Shown in pieces: positions 40,621 to 49,185 of a DNA stretch of 49,194 bases. Within the stretch, counting starts at the first letter, position 1. Each line of letters begins with the position of its first letter. Below the pieces are notes generated by a model that was not told the DNA's origin, searched no databases, and was given only the letters and a program-made list of their open reading frames with translations. The stretch is from the NCBI GenBank assembly GCA_964452285.1, contig CAYVKW010000003.1:1-49194 (forward strand), written 5' to 3'. This DNA is from JAUNST01 sp964452285. Lineage in GTDB: Bacteria > Patescibacteriota > Microgenomatia > UBA1400 > PJMF01. The position numbers were made by a program, and so were the translations under genes.

Positions 40621-42333
40621 TTATTCCGTCACCTCTTCTTCTTCCGTCGCAAAATAACCCCATTCTGTTAGATTATCTATCAGACCATTAATGAAATCTT
40701 CTCCTGCACCCTCATAATCTTTGTCTGTTCCTTCAGTTTCTATTGTTAATTCATCTATGATTGCTTTTATCCAGTTTTTATTTTCATCATCCAAAGCTTC
40801 GTCAAAGGTTCTATCATTAATTGGAAAACTTCGAGCTTTATCGGCCTGCCATAAATATGGTTGCAAATAAGGATCGTCTGCCAGCAGATCAGCCATCGCT
40901 CTTCTTGGGTAAATTTCTCCAAATAATCTTAAATCAGCTTGTTCAGCATACAACTCTCGTAATACTTCTTCAGAGCTGAGATAACTCAGCAATTTCCAAG
41001 CTGCCTCTTTTCTCGGACTATTAGTATTGACTCCTTCCACCCAATAAGTCGCCCATTCCACTGGTTCGTCTTTATTTAATTGTGGTACACTTGCTACTCC
41101 AATATTTAAATTCGGATTAACCAACAAGACGTCATGAATTGCCCATGATGGTGCAAAAATCATCGCCGTTTCACCTCGAGCAAAAGCTAAAAGTGAATTA
41201 TCAAACGAACTATCCCATACTCTTTGCTGTTTGATATTGTAGAAATTAGTATAAAAAGCCAGCACGTCGCTGACTATTTTTTGATTTAAATTATTAAAAT
41301 CTCCACCGCTTTGTAAAATTAACATCCCAATGATATCGCTTGTAAAATCAATATTACTAGACAATCCCATTGCTGCTCCGGAGGTTTCAATATAATTATC
41401 CGCACCATATTTGGTCAACTTTAGCGCATTAGTTCTAAATTGAGCCCAAGATTGAGGCACCTCCAAACCCGCTTTCGCGTATAAGTCTTTATTATAAAGC
41501 AAAGCTAAGCTATCATACATCAACGGTATTCCCTTGATTTCCTCCTTTTCATTAGTTAATTGCTCAGCCACCACTGGATAAAACGTTTGTTTAAATTCAT
41601 CTGTTGTCATCACGCTTTGAGGTACAGCATCTAATTCCCCATCTAAATATGATCTCCACGATGCATGATAACGAAACACATCTGGACCATTACTTGTTTC
41701 AATCGCATTTTCCAAACGCGCTCTATACCCATTCACATCCTGTTTAATATAATTCACACTAATTCCAGGATTTTTCGTCTCAAAGTCACGCAGCACTTGA
41801 GTTAGAGTCGTTGAAGGTTCCCATAAACCCCAATAATCCAAAGTTATTACCTCTGGTTCTGGCTTAGGAGTTGCCACTGCCGTTGACAACTGCTCCACTC
41901 TTTTTTCGTAAAAATAAAAAATTAATCCTCCAATAATAGCCAATCCTAAAATACCAAATAGAATCGGCAAAAAAAGACTCTTCTTCTTCTTCTTTTGTAA
42001 ATCATTGCCCACTTTATAATTTAATACCGAAGCTGGCTTTTGTTGATTTTGTTCCGCTTGTCCCATGTTTTTTGTTTCAAAACGTCTATTCTCCACTGTC
42101 TGAGGTAAATCAACTTTTGTCGCCACTTCTTGACGAAAATCCGTTACTCCATTTTGCTCTACAAAATTATCTTTTCTGGCACTTTCTATTTTAATATTGT
42201 CCTCAAAACCACTTTGTCCAGGCTGCAAAGTTGCTACCACTCCGCCAGAAGGCGAAGCTTGGATTGTCGGCATTTTAAACGTCCCGGGCCCATTTTTTTG
42301 TTCATTAATATTCGTCTGAGTATTGTCAATCAT
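40621..42333 (-). CDS. Extracellular solute-binding protein anchored by an N-terminal helix
   Basis: This is 570 aa. Residues 1-113 are polar, Gln/Asn-rich and presumably cytoplasmic. KKKKK (114-118) and a helix (119-142) follow, then a family 1 solute-binding domain: LDYWGLWEPSTTLTQVLRDF, NPGISVNYIKQD, GPDVFRYHASW, KGIPLMYDSLALLYNKDLY, FARGETAMIFAPSWAI and KEAAWKLLSYLSS. Normally these are lipoproteins that feed sugar ABC importers. Here the anchor is a transmembrane helix with a long inside tail, and no ABC permease or ATPase is adjacent. A sensor or adhesin role is as likely as transport. Its promoter interlocks with that of the divergent VanW gene. Confidence 0.88.
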   Translation of the reverse strand: MIDNTQTNINEQKNGPGTFKMPTIQASPSGGVVATLQPGQSGFEDNIKIESARKDNFVEQNGVTDFRQEVATKVDLPQTVENRRFETKNMGQAEQNQQKPASVLNYKVGNDLQKKKKKSLFLPILFGILGLAIIGGLIFYFYEKRVEQLSTAVATPKPEPEVITLDYWGLWEPSTTLTQVLRDFETKNPGISVNYIKQDVNGYRARLENAIETSNGPDVFRYHASWRSYLDGELDAVPQSVMTTDEFKQTFYPVVAEQLTNEKEEIKGIPLMYDSLALLYNKDLYAKAGLEVPQSWAQFRTNALKLTKYGADNYIETSGAAMGLSSNIDFTSDIIGMLILQSGGDFNNLNQKIVSDVLAFYTNFYNIKQQRVWDSSFDNSLLAFARGETAMIFAPSWAIHDVLLVNPNLNIGVASVPQLNKDEPVEWATYWVEGVNTNSPRKEAAWKLLSYLSSEEVLRELYAEQADLRLFGEIYPRRAMADLLADDPYLQPYLWQADKARSFPINDRTFDEALDDENKNWIKAIIDELTIETEGTDKDYEGAGEDFINGLIDNLTEWGYFATEEEEVTE

Positions 42334-42351
42334 AGCTTTCTATTTTATAAT
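42323..42351 (+). promoter_or_regulatory. Promoter of the VanW gene
   Basis: TTGTCA (42323-42328), 17 nt, TATAAT (42346-42351). The -35 lies inside the first codons of the divergent solute-binding gene. The predicted leader is about 17 nt. Confidence 0.75.
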
Positions 42352-42370
42352 ACTCTCACTTCTTTGTCAA
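42342..42370 (-). promoter_or_regulatory. Promoter of the solute-binding protein gene, interleaved with the VanW promoter
   Basis: On the minus strand: TTGACA (42370-42365), 17 nt, TAAAAT (42347-42342), with the ATG 8 nt later, so the leader is 0-2 nt. The two -10 boxes overlap by 2 bp on opposite strands. Confidence 0.8.
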
Positions 42371-42374
42371 AATT

Positions 42375-44144
42375 ATGCCACAAAAAAAGGATTTTCCCTC
42401 CACTCGCTTTCTCATTTACAAAAAGCTTCTTTTAGTGGGTCTTATTTTTATTTTAATTCTAGGTTTTATTTATCAACGTTTTATCTTTTATCAAAGTCAC
42501 TTTCTTCCTCGTACTTCGATTAACCAAATCGATATCAGCAATCTTGATTTTCTCCAAGCTCAAACCAAACTTTCTTCTTTTATTATTCATCCTCAAGATA
42601 AAATCATCTTTACCGCTCTTGACGAAAAAATTTCTTCCACCAGCGCTCAATTAGAGCTTAATGATCATATTGACACCACTCTTGCCGACATTTTAGTTCA
42701 ACAACAAAATTTAGCCTTCTTAAACTTTCTTTCCACTTTTGCTGTTTCTACCCCTCGTTCTTACAATCTTTCTCCTTCTTTTAACCCCACTGCTTTACGA
42801 CAAATGATTTCTGCTCTCGCCCAAAGACTCAATCAGCCAGGAAAAGCCGGCTACCTTTTATTACAAAAGACAGGCGATTTAAATTCTCTTATTATTGAGG
42901 CCGGACAAGACAAAATTACTCTCAATCAAGCAGAAGCTTTTCAGCTCGTTTCTTCCAATTTAGGCCATATTAGTAATTTTTCTCTTCCAGTTGAACAAGA
43001 ACCACTTAAATACACTTCTTCTCAAATTAAAACTCTCACTTCTCAAGCCAACTCCATTTTAAATCAAAAACTTACTTTTGACACCGATCAGGTGGACAAT
43101 TTTTCTTTCACTCTTTCCGATCTTGATTTAATTCCCTTACTTGGAGCTAGTAGTTCCACTCAACTTGCCATCAAAAATAATTTTGCTGACATTATTGATG
43201 CTTCAGTTAAAAGAGAGCCACAAGAACCAATTCTTGAACTTACCGACGGCGCCGTCACTAAATTCATTCCTCCTTTAGACGGATTGCAATTAGACCGCCA
43301 ACATTTTTTTTCTCTTATCAATCAAAGTCTCAATCAATTACTTGCTACCGACGAAGCTCAGATTCTTAATCTGGATTTGCCGCTTACCACCGCCTCACCC
43401 AAGAAATCTCTTTCTCAAACTAACGATCTCGGTATCAACGAGCTTCTTGGCTTCGGCGAAAGTTACTACGCTCATTCTTCTTCTGGAAGAATTCATAATG
43501 TCGTTCTCACTGCTTCTCGTATTAACAATACTTTGGTCGCACCAGGTGAAGAATTCTCTTTCAACCACGCTCTAGGCGATGTTAGCAGTAATTCTGGCTA
43601 TCAGGCTGGCTATGTTATTAAAGGAGGTCGTTCGGAATTATCAGCGGGCGGCGGCGTTTGTCAAGTTAGCACCACTCTTTTCCGAGCTTTGCTCGATTCT
43701 GGCCTTAAAATTACTCTCCGCCGCCCGCATAGTTATCGCGTCAGCTATTATGAATTAAACAATGACCCTGGTTTCGATGCCACCGTTTATTCAGGTAACG
43801 TCGATCTTAGATTTATTAATGACACCAACCGTTACCTTCTCATTTCCACTCAAACAGATGTTGACAATCTTTATATGACCGCCAAAATTTATGGCACTAG
43901 CGATGGCCGCTATACTACAATTACCAATTATAAAAAATTTAATGCTAAAAAAGCTCCTGCTCCAGAATACATTACCGATCCTTCTCTCCCTTCTGGTGCT
44001 GTCAAACAAATTGACTGGGCAGTCGGCGGTCTTCAAACCAACTTTACTCACACTATTTACAATGCTGACGGCTCCATTCGCAATCAAAAAGACTATCCTT
44101 CCACTTATCAAGCTTGGAGTTCAAAATATCTCGTTGGACCTTAG
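42375..44144 (+). CDS. VanW family protein with tandem wall-binding domains
   Basis: This is 589 aa. A short basic inside tail and one helix (about 16-34) lead to two related domains (about 45-200 and 205-345) resembling the PG_binding_4 repeats that usually precede VanW. The VanW domain (about 361-520) has GESYYAHSSSGRIHNVVLTA, LVAPGEEFSFNHALGDVS, YVIKGGRSELSAGGGVCQVS, TTLFRALLDSGL and NDPGFDATVY. VanW proteins occur in Gram-positive envelopes. Their exact activity is not established, though wall-related transpeptidase-like action has been proposed. It is followed 37 nt later by the surface MBL gene, which has its own -10 box. Confidence 0.93.
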   Translation: MPQKKDFPSTRFLIYKKLLLVGLIFILILGFIYQRFIFYQSHFLPRTSINQIDISNLDFLQAQTKLSSFIIHPQDKIIFTALDEKISSTSAQLELNDHIDTTLADILVQQQNLAFLNFLSTFAVSTPRSYNLSPSFNPTALRQMISALAQRLNQPGKAGYLLLQKTGDLNSLIIEAGQDKITLNQAEAFQLVSSNLGHISNFSLPVEQEPLKYTSSQIKTLTSQANSILNQKLTFDTDQVDNFSFTLSDLDLIPLLGASSSTQLAIKNNFADIIDASVKREPQEPILELTDGAVTKFIPPLDGLQLDRQHFFSLINQSLNQLLATDEAQILNLDLPLTTASPKKSLSQTNDLGINELLGFGESYYAHSSSGRIHNVVLTASRINNTLVAPGEEFSFNHALGDVSSNSGYQAGYVIKGGRSELSAGGGVCQVSTTLFRALLDSGLKITLRRPHSYRVSYYELNNDPGFDATVYSGNVDLRFINDTNRYLLISTQTDVDNLYMTAKIYGTSDGRYTTITNYKKFNAKKAPAPEYITDPSLPSGAVKQIDWAVGGLQTNFTHTIYNADGSIRNQKDYPSTYQAWSSKYLVGP

Positions 44145-44166
44145 AATCTCTATCTCTTAGGAAAAA

Positions 44167-44175
44167 TGATATAAT
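44167..44175 (+). promoter_or_regulatory. Extended -10 box of the surface MBL gene, leaderless start
   Basis: TGA-TATAAT ends at 44175 and the ATG is at 44182, 6 nt later. The predicted start point coincides with the start codon. Confidence 0.7.
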
Positions 44176-44181
44176 AACCTT

Positions 44182-47100
44182 ATGCCTCTTCGTCGTCCAT
44201 CGTTAACTACAAAAAAACCCTCGGCTGTTCAACGTCTAGAAAAAAGCATTCATGCTCAACAAAATAGTAACGTTTCAGCTCAATCTTCATCTCCTCTTTC
44301 AACAGATCATGTCACCATCCCTGCCGCTAAAGCCACTTCCTCATCTCCTATTTTAAATCTTCAACAACTCAATCGTCCCACTCTCACCGCTCTCAGCGCT
44401 ATCGCCAACGGTGTTCAGAAAGACTCTTTTTTAGACTTACTTCATGGCTCAGGGAAAAATCAAATTCTTCAGGCCGCTGGTATTTCTTTACAAGATTCTC
44501 AATCTATTGATTCATTTGAGCAGGCAATTAATCAGAACTATGACCAACTTTATCAACAAGCTTCTCTTCAATACAATCCCAAACTTCTCGATGAAAAGTT
44601 TCGTTCTTTATCGCAAAGCGAAATTTCAAGCAGCGCCGAAGAAAGCGAATTATTAGCAGATATTTCCACCACTAGCCGTCAAATTTACGAAAATAATTCG
44701 CCCCTTTCTTCTATAGAAAGCTATTTTAACCAAAAAAAACGTTCTCTTTTCCCAGACACGTCCATCTCTCCGTCTTCGGCGCCTTCTGTTACATCCGTTC
44801 AACCCGCCACAGCTGATACATCAACCGCCACCAGCACAACATCTTCATCTCTTCCTCCTTCCACTTCAACTCCCAAACTTTCTTCTTCCACAGTTCCCTC
44901 TCATTTTTCTTCTTCAGCTTCATCTGCGCCTACTACTGAAACGTCATCCACATCAGCTCCAGCTTCAGAAAAAAAAACACCGGGCTCTCACTTAACCAGT
45001 TCTTCTCGCTTTGCTACCAAAACCGCCGAAGCTGATAAACAAACAAGCCTCACTAACGAATCAGCCACTGTGCCAACGGTCGATAATCAAACCAACTCCG
45101 TAGCCACATCAGTTTCATCTCCAACGGAGATTTCCTCTTCTACCTCCTCTTCCGTTTCTTCTAATTCATCATCTACTACCGCAGATTTAACTCTTCCACT
45201 TTCTTCTGAGCCGTCATCTACTGGAAAAACCTCATCTTCTCATCTTGATTATCATTCTTCACCTTCCATTAATTCTCCTTCTCCTTTTTCCGCTGAAACT
45301 GACGCCAGACCTTCTCGTTCACGAAGTACAATTAACCCGGACACTTTTAATTCAGGCGAGCCAGCCTCCGCTGGCTCACCCACTCTTCCTTCTTCCGTTA
45401 GCAACACTTCAGCTTCATCTTCTTCTTCAGATTTCTCAAAATTTCCTCTTAATTCTGGCTCATTTACTCAAGACACCCTCAACCGTTTCAAACAATCAAA
45501 AAGTCCATCTCCATCTACTTTTTCTCGCTCAACTAAAACTTCTCGCCCCTTATTCAATTCTCGCTCCAATCGTCAACTTGCAAAATTAAGAGCTCAAGCA
45601 AAACAAAAAGCTAAACAACAAGCCGCCAAAGCTGCGGCCCAATTAACTAAAGCCGCTATTAAAGCCGCCGGTCTTTTGATAAAAGGACTAGTTAGTTTTG
45701 TCACTCTTATTCTTCCTATTCTTCCTTATATTGTAGTCGTCGCCAGCGCCGTTGGCATTTTCACTGCTGTTGTTTCTTGGTTCACTAGTAGTGATGGGCC
45801 AGCTGGCAATGTTACCATTCAGTCAGCTAATCAAGCTCCTTTAGCAGATTATTATTGTTATCCTTGTGTTTTAGTTTCTAAAACAGTTTCTCTTATTGGC
45901 GGCCAAGAAAATGTTTACGGTTTAGCCATTGACGCTACTAACGCCAAAAAAGCCAGATATACTTACACTGTTACTCCAGACGTCGAACATTGCAAAGATA
46001 TTAAACTTAATGGTGATTGTAGTGACATTCTGTCAATTGGCTGCGACACTAATAATCCCAATTGTCCAGAATTGTCAGAAACTATTACCTACAATGTGCC
46101 CGCTCTTCCAGCCGGCATCGTTCACAACGCCAATGCTACCGAAGCTGTCCCAGACAATTATCGCCTTTCTCCAGAAGTTGCTACCATTCAAGCAGACGGC
46201 TCAGACCTTAGCGTCGCTGCTTGTAACGAACTCATGCGCACCTTAAAAACAGACAATTTGCACAATTATCCTCTCACTCAAAAAGTTGCTTTCAATCTCG
46301 ATGCCTTTCTTCCCGAAGGTTACCCTCTTCCTTATGGCAACGATTATCGACTTGACAACACTTTCACTTTAGGCTACTCTGGACAACCCACGAATCCCAA
46401 AGGGACGTTCTCCACCATTAATGGACTTCTAGAAATTCACATGGTTAATGTGCTATGGGGAGACGCTATTCTTATCAGAACTCAAAATCAAAACATTGTT
46501 ATTGATGGAGGTAGCAAAGGCAACGATCGAGGCGGTAAATTTATTAAATATCTTCAAACTTTAGGCATTTCTCAAATCGACACTTACATTCTTAGTCACG
46601 GTTGTGAAGATCATGTAGGCAATACTGAAACTTTTTTCCAAACTTTTGAGGTTGGCGAACGTTATTCCACTGCCGTTAAAGCCAGTGGTTATCCCGGTAA
46701 TGGCACATCATATCCTTCTTTTATTCCTGGAAATAAGGCCTTAAAAGCGGGAGACGTCCTTCAATTAGAAGATGGGCTCATACTAGAAGTCCTTGGGCCA
46801 ATTACTATTAGTAGCTCATGCAGAAGTGGCGGCTATTGCGGCAACAACGATTCTCTTGTTTTTCGTTTGACCTTTGGTAACAAAAAATTTCTTTTCACTG
46901 GCGATTTTGACAACTGGATTAAATTAAGTAATGCAGTAAGCGATGATAAATTGCAAGCAGATTTCTTAAAATACCCCCATCACGGGCGTGCCATTATTAC
47001 TCTCAACTATGCTGTTCTCACTAAAATCCATCCTGAAGTAGCTTTTACCTATGAAATTAAAAACAACGCTATTGTTAATAATGAAGGACTTATGAATGGC

Positions 47101-47208
47101 TGGGGAGGCCAAATTTATTCCTCTGAAAACAATGGCAATTTAGTTTGCGTGTCAGACGGCAACACGCTTACTGTCACTACTAATGCCGAAGCAGCGGATT
47201 TTAAATAA
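44182..47208 (+). CDS. Surface-displayed ComEC-like metallo-beta-lactamase with long Ser/Thr-rich tail
   Basis: This is 1008 aa. Residues 1-180 are mixed, possibly helical (NPKLLDEKFRSLSQSE). Residues 190-460 are an extreme Ser/Thr/Pro-rich, disordered stretch. A Lys/Ala/Gln-rich helix (about 465-500) and one membrane helix (about 505-535) follow. The basic side faces inside, so the Ser/Thr tail is cytoplasmic. Outside lies a Cys-containing beta domain (YYCYPCVLVSKTVSLIGGQE and on), then an MBL fold: HMVNVLWGDAILI, IDGGSKGND, SHGCEDHVGN (His806-His811), FTGDFD (907-908) and YPHHGR (933-935). Cys replaces the usual Asp/His in HxHxDH. DNA or another phosphodiester at the surface is the likely substrate, inferred from ComEC similarity. 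Confidence 0.8.
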   Translation: MPLRRPSLTTKKPSAVQRLEKSIHAQQNSNVSAQSSSPLSTDHVTIPAAKATSSSPILNLQQLNRPTLTALSAIANGVQKDSFLDLLHGSGKNQILQAAGISLQDSQSIDSFEQAINQNYDQLYQQASLQYNPKLLDEKFRSLSQSEISSSAEESELLADISTTSRQIYENNSPLSSIESYFNQKKRSLFPDTSISPSSAPSVTSVQPATADTSTATSTTSSSLPPSTSTPKLSSSTVPSHFSSSASSAPTTETSSTSAPASEKKTPGSHLTSSSRFATKTAEADKQTSLTNESATVPTVDNQTNSVATSVSSPTEISSSTSSSVSSNSSSTTADLTLPLSSEPSSTGKTSSSHLDYHSSPSINSPSPFSAETDARPSRSRSTINPDTFNSGEPASAGSPTLPSSVSNTSASSSSSDFSKFPLNSGSFTQDTLNRFKQSKSPSPSTFSRSTKTSRPLFNSRSNRQLAKLRAQAKQKAKQQAAKAAAQLTKAAIKAAGLLIKGLVSFVTLILPILPYIVVVASAVGIFTAVVSWFTSSDGPAGNVTIQSANQAPLADYYCYPCVLVSKTVSLIGGQENVYGLAIDATNAKKARYTYTVTPDVEHCKDIKLNGDCSDILSIGCDTNNPNCPELSETITYNVPALPAGIVHNANATEAVPDNYRLSPEVATIQADGSDLSVAACNELMRTLKTDNLHNYPLTQKVAFNLDAFLPEGYPLPYGNDYRLDNTFTLGYSGQPTNPKGTFSTINGLLEIHMVNVLWGDAILIRTQNQNIVIDGGSKGNDRGGKFIKYLQTLGISQIDTYILSHGCEDHVGNTETFFQTFEVGERYSTAVKASGYPGNGTSYPSFIPGNKALKAGDVLQLEDGLILEVLGPITISSSCRSGGYCGNNDSLVFRLTFGNKKFLFTGDFDNWIKLSNAVSDDKLQADFLKYPHHGRAIITLNYAVLTKIHPEVAFTYEIKNNAIVNNEGLMNGWGGQIYSSENNGNLVCVSDGNTLTVTTNAEAADFK

Positions 47209-47211
47209 CAT

Positions 47212-47979
47212 ATGAAAAAAAAGCCGTTTTTATTTTTAATCTTAATCATTTCTTTTCTTTTTATTTTGTTTATTTTATTAAGTATTAATAATATAAATCA
47301 AAAAAAATTAATTACTTCTATTCCTCAATTAGAAAAACAAGCTTCTTCAACTACTGTTCCAGAAATCATAAGCCAAACTCCTATCCCGGACAGTAGCAAT
47401 GTTGTTGCCACTCCTTCTCCAGATAGCAACCAGAATGAAACAACCTCTCCTAGCTACAACGACAACTTAAATATTTTTTATCAACCATTAAACTCAATTT
47501 TATTAACAAACATTCAGCTACAGCAATTAGAAGCAAATATTAATCAAGGAGATTTCTATTTTGATGTCAGCACTTTTCCTCCCTCTCAACAAGAAAACAT
47601 CGCCTCTCTTGCTAAAAGAATAATGGCCATTATTCTTAGCACTAACAACAATCTTGATTGGTGGAAAAAATTAGCTATGAGTCTTAAAAATGACGACAGT
47701 TTGTTCTCTCTAAATAATTATAACTGGAACGACATTAAAAGCATAGAAATAGCAAATGTTAACTTTATTGACACCAGCTTTTCCGAAGCTCCAACTGAAG
47801 CTGATTATTCCTACATTAGTAATCAGCATTTAATCTTTATCAGCCTTGTAAACTTCGTTAAAAATAATGCAGAAACCGACTTAATTGAAGCTGTCTGGGA
47901 ATTTACCGTTGACTGTTCCATCGACGCCGGCTGCAATATTAAAGAAATATTCCCTCCCACTATTGTCAAAAGTAATTAA
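47212..47979 (+). CDS. Anchored exported protein, unknown function
   Basis: This is 255 aa. The N-terminus is a short basic tail plus one helix (about 5-25), uncleaved as far as I can see. A Ser/Thr/Pro linker (about 40-85) follows, then a folded domain containing IASLAKRIMAIILS, DWWKKLAMSLKND and a C-terminal pair of Cys (VDCSIDAGCNI). I recognise no family. It begins 3 nt after the MBL gene, so the two are cotranslated from one message and may work together. Confidence 0.75.
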   Translation: MKKKPFLFLILIISFLFILFILLSINNINQKKLITSIPQLEKQASSTTVPEIISQTPIPDSSNVVATPSPDSNQNETTSPSYNDNLNIFYQPLNSILLTNIQLQQLEANINQGDFYFDVSTFPPSQQENIASLAKRIMAIILSTNNNLDWWKKLAMSLKNDDSLFSLNNYNWNDIKSIEIANVNFIDTSFSEAPTEADYSYISNQHLIFISLVNFVKNNAETDLIEAVWEFTVDCSIDAGCNIKEIFPPTIVKSN

Positions 47980-48091
47980 TGCTCATTAGAAATCTTTTTT
48001 TCTTATAAACAGGTAATTACTACTAAAACACAGCCAATCTGCTTCAAACGTTTTTATTTAAAAAAATAAATCACTATCAAACTCGCTTGTC

Positions 48092-48120
48092 TTGCTTTTT
48101 TTTCATTTTTTATATAGAAT
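48092..48120 (+). promoter_or_regulatory. Candidate promoter of the last gene
   Basis: TTGCTT (48092-48097), 17 nt, TAGAAT (48115-48120). The start near 48127 leaves about 10 nt before ATG 48137. The upstream 47980-48091 has no other feature I can support. Confidence 0.55.
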
Positions 48121-48136
48121 ACATAACGTTTCACGA

Positions 48137-49132
48137 ATGAAAAAAACACTTATTATTATAATCGCCTTATTTTTATTAGTTGGTATTATCTATTTATTTA
48201 TCTATTCTTCGTCCACATCTGTTCCTTCATCTATCCCTTCCATTGCTTCCACAATACCAGAAGCTTCATCTCCAGCAGAACTTATTTTAACTAATCAAAT
48301 TTCAGTCTCTTATCCTTCTCCTCAATTTACCGGTTCATTTCCTCAATCACCAAAAAGTTTACCTATTTTAAATATCTCTCTCCTAGAAAATCAATTTCTT
48401 CTTTCTCAAGCCAATAAACTTTGTCAAACAAATTCTTTTAAAGAACCGTTTTTTACCGGCGCCAACTGCGATTACTATTTTTTTAACCAGAATCAAAATT
48501 TAGAAATTGTTAATAATTCCGTCATGGATTTTGACAATCAAAATATTATTACTCTCCAAGACGCTAAAAATAAAGCTCAGGATTTTCTCAATTTTTTCAT
48601 TCCACCTGAATATTCACCTTTATTTTTCCGCGCTTTTTATTATCAAGGTGATTATGAACTCTTTGATAGCTCTCCTGATCAAGCCACTTCTATTCAGCTA
48701 GAATACAATCATTTTTTTCAAAACATTCCCATTCTTAGTCAAGACGACAGTAATTCTAGCTTTGCTATTTTAATTAATCACCATGCTACTTTTCAAAAAG
48801 CCGAAATGCCTGTTCGCCTTATAAAAGTTGCTCCTCAAACTCAATTTTACTCTCTCATTAGCTTAAACCAAGCTCTTAACAATATCACCCTTGGACAAGT
48901 TTATCTTTTATCAGCTGGAAACACTGTCGACAGCACCAACGATACTCTTGATTTTAATTCTATAACTAATCTTACTTTGCAAGAAGTCATTATCGAATAT
49001 CGTTATAACCAAGCTAATTTATTAGCCATTCCTTATTATCATTTTTTAGGTAGTGCCACTGACGATAACCAAAACTCATTTAATTTAGAAATTCTTACTC
49101 CTGCCATCGATTTAACTTTAATTAATAACTAG
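48137..49132 (+). CDS. Anchored exported protein, unknown function
   Basis: I start at ATG 48137 (MKKTLIIIIALFLL, 331 aa); the upstream extension to 48092 would include the promoter. One helix (about 4-24), a Ser/Pro linker (25-50) and a folded domain follow. The domain contains NKLCQTNSFKEPFFTGANCDYYFF (two Cys), ITLQDAKNKAQDFLNFF, and a repeated beta-pattern (SLNQALNNITLGQVYLLSAG, LQEVIIEYRY, IPYYHFLGSA) that recalls YycH/PepSY-like folds of envelope proteins, but I do not claim that family. The plan matches the preceding gene. Confidence 0.75.
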   Translation: MKKTLIIIIALFLLVGIIYLFIYSSSTSVPSSIPSIASTIPEASSPAELILTNQISVSYPSPQFTGSFPQSPKSLPILNISLLENQFLLSQANKLCQTNSFKEPFFTGANCDYYFFNQNQNLEIVNNSVMDFDNQNIITLQDAKNKAQDFLNFFIPPEYSPLFFRAFYYQGDYELFDSSPDQATSIQLEYNHFFQNIPILSQDDSNSSFAILINHHATFQKAEMPVRLIKVAPQTQFYSLISLNQALNNITLGQVYLLSAGNTVDSTNDTLDFNSITNLTLQEVIIEYRYNQANLLAIPYYHFLGSATDDNQNSFNLEILTPAIDLTLINN

Positions 49133-49179
49133 ATGCTGCCTTTACCAAAAATTTATTTATAAATTTAGAAAAAATCATC

Positions 49180-49185
49180 TATAAT
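49180..49185 (+). promoter_or_regulatory. -10 box of a gene beyond the right edge
   Basis: TATAAT lies 9 nt from the window end. By the pattern of this genome, a start codon should follow within a few bases outside the window. Confidence 0.4.
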
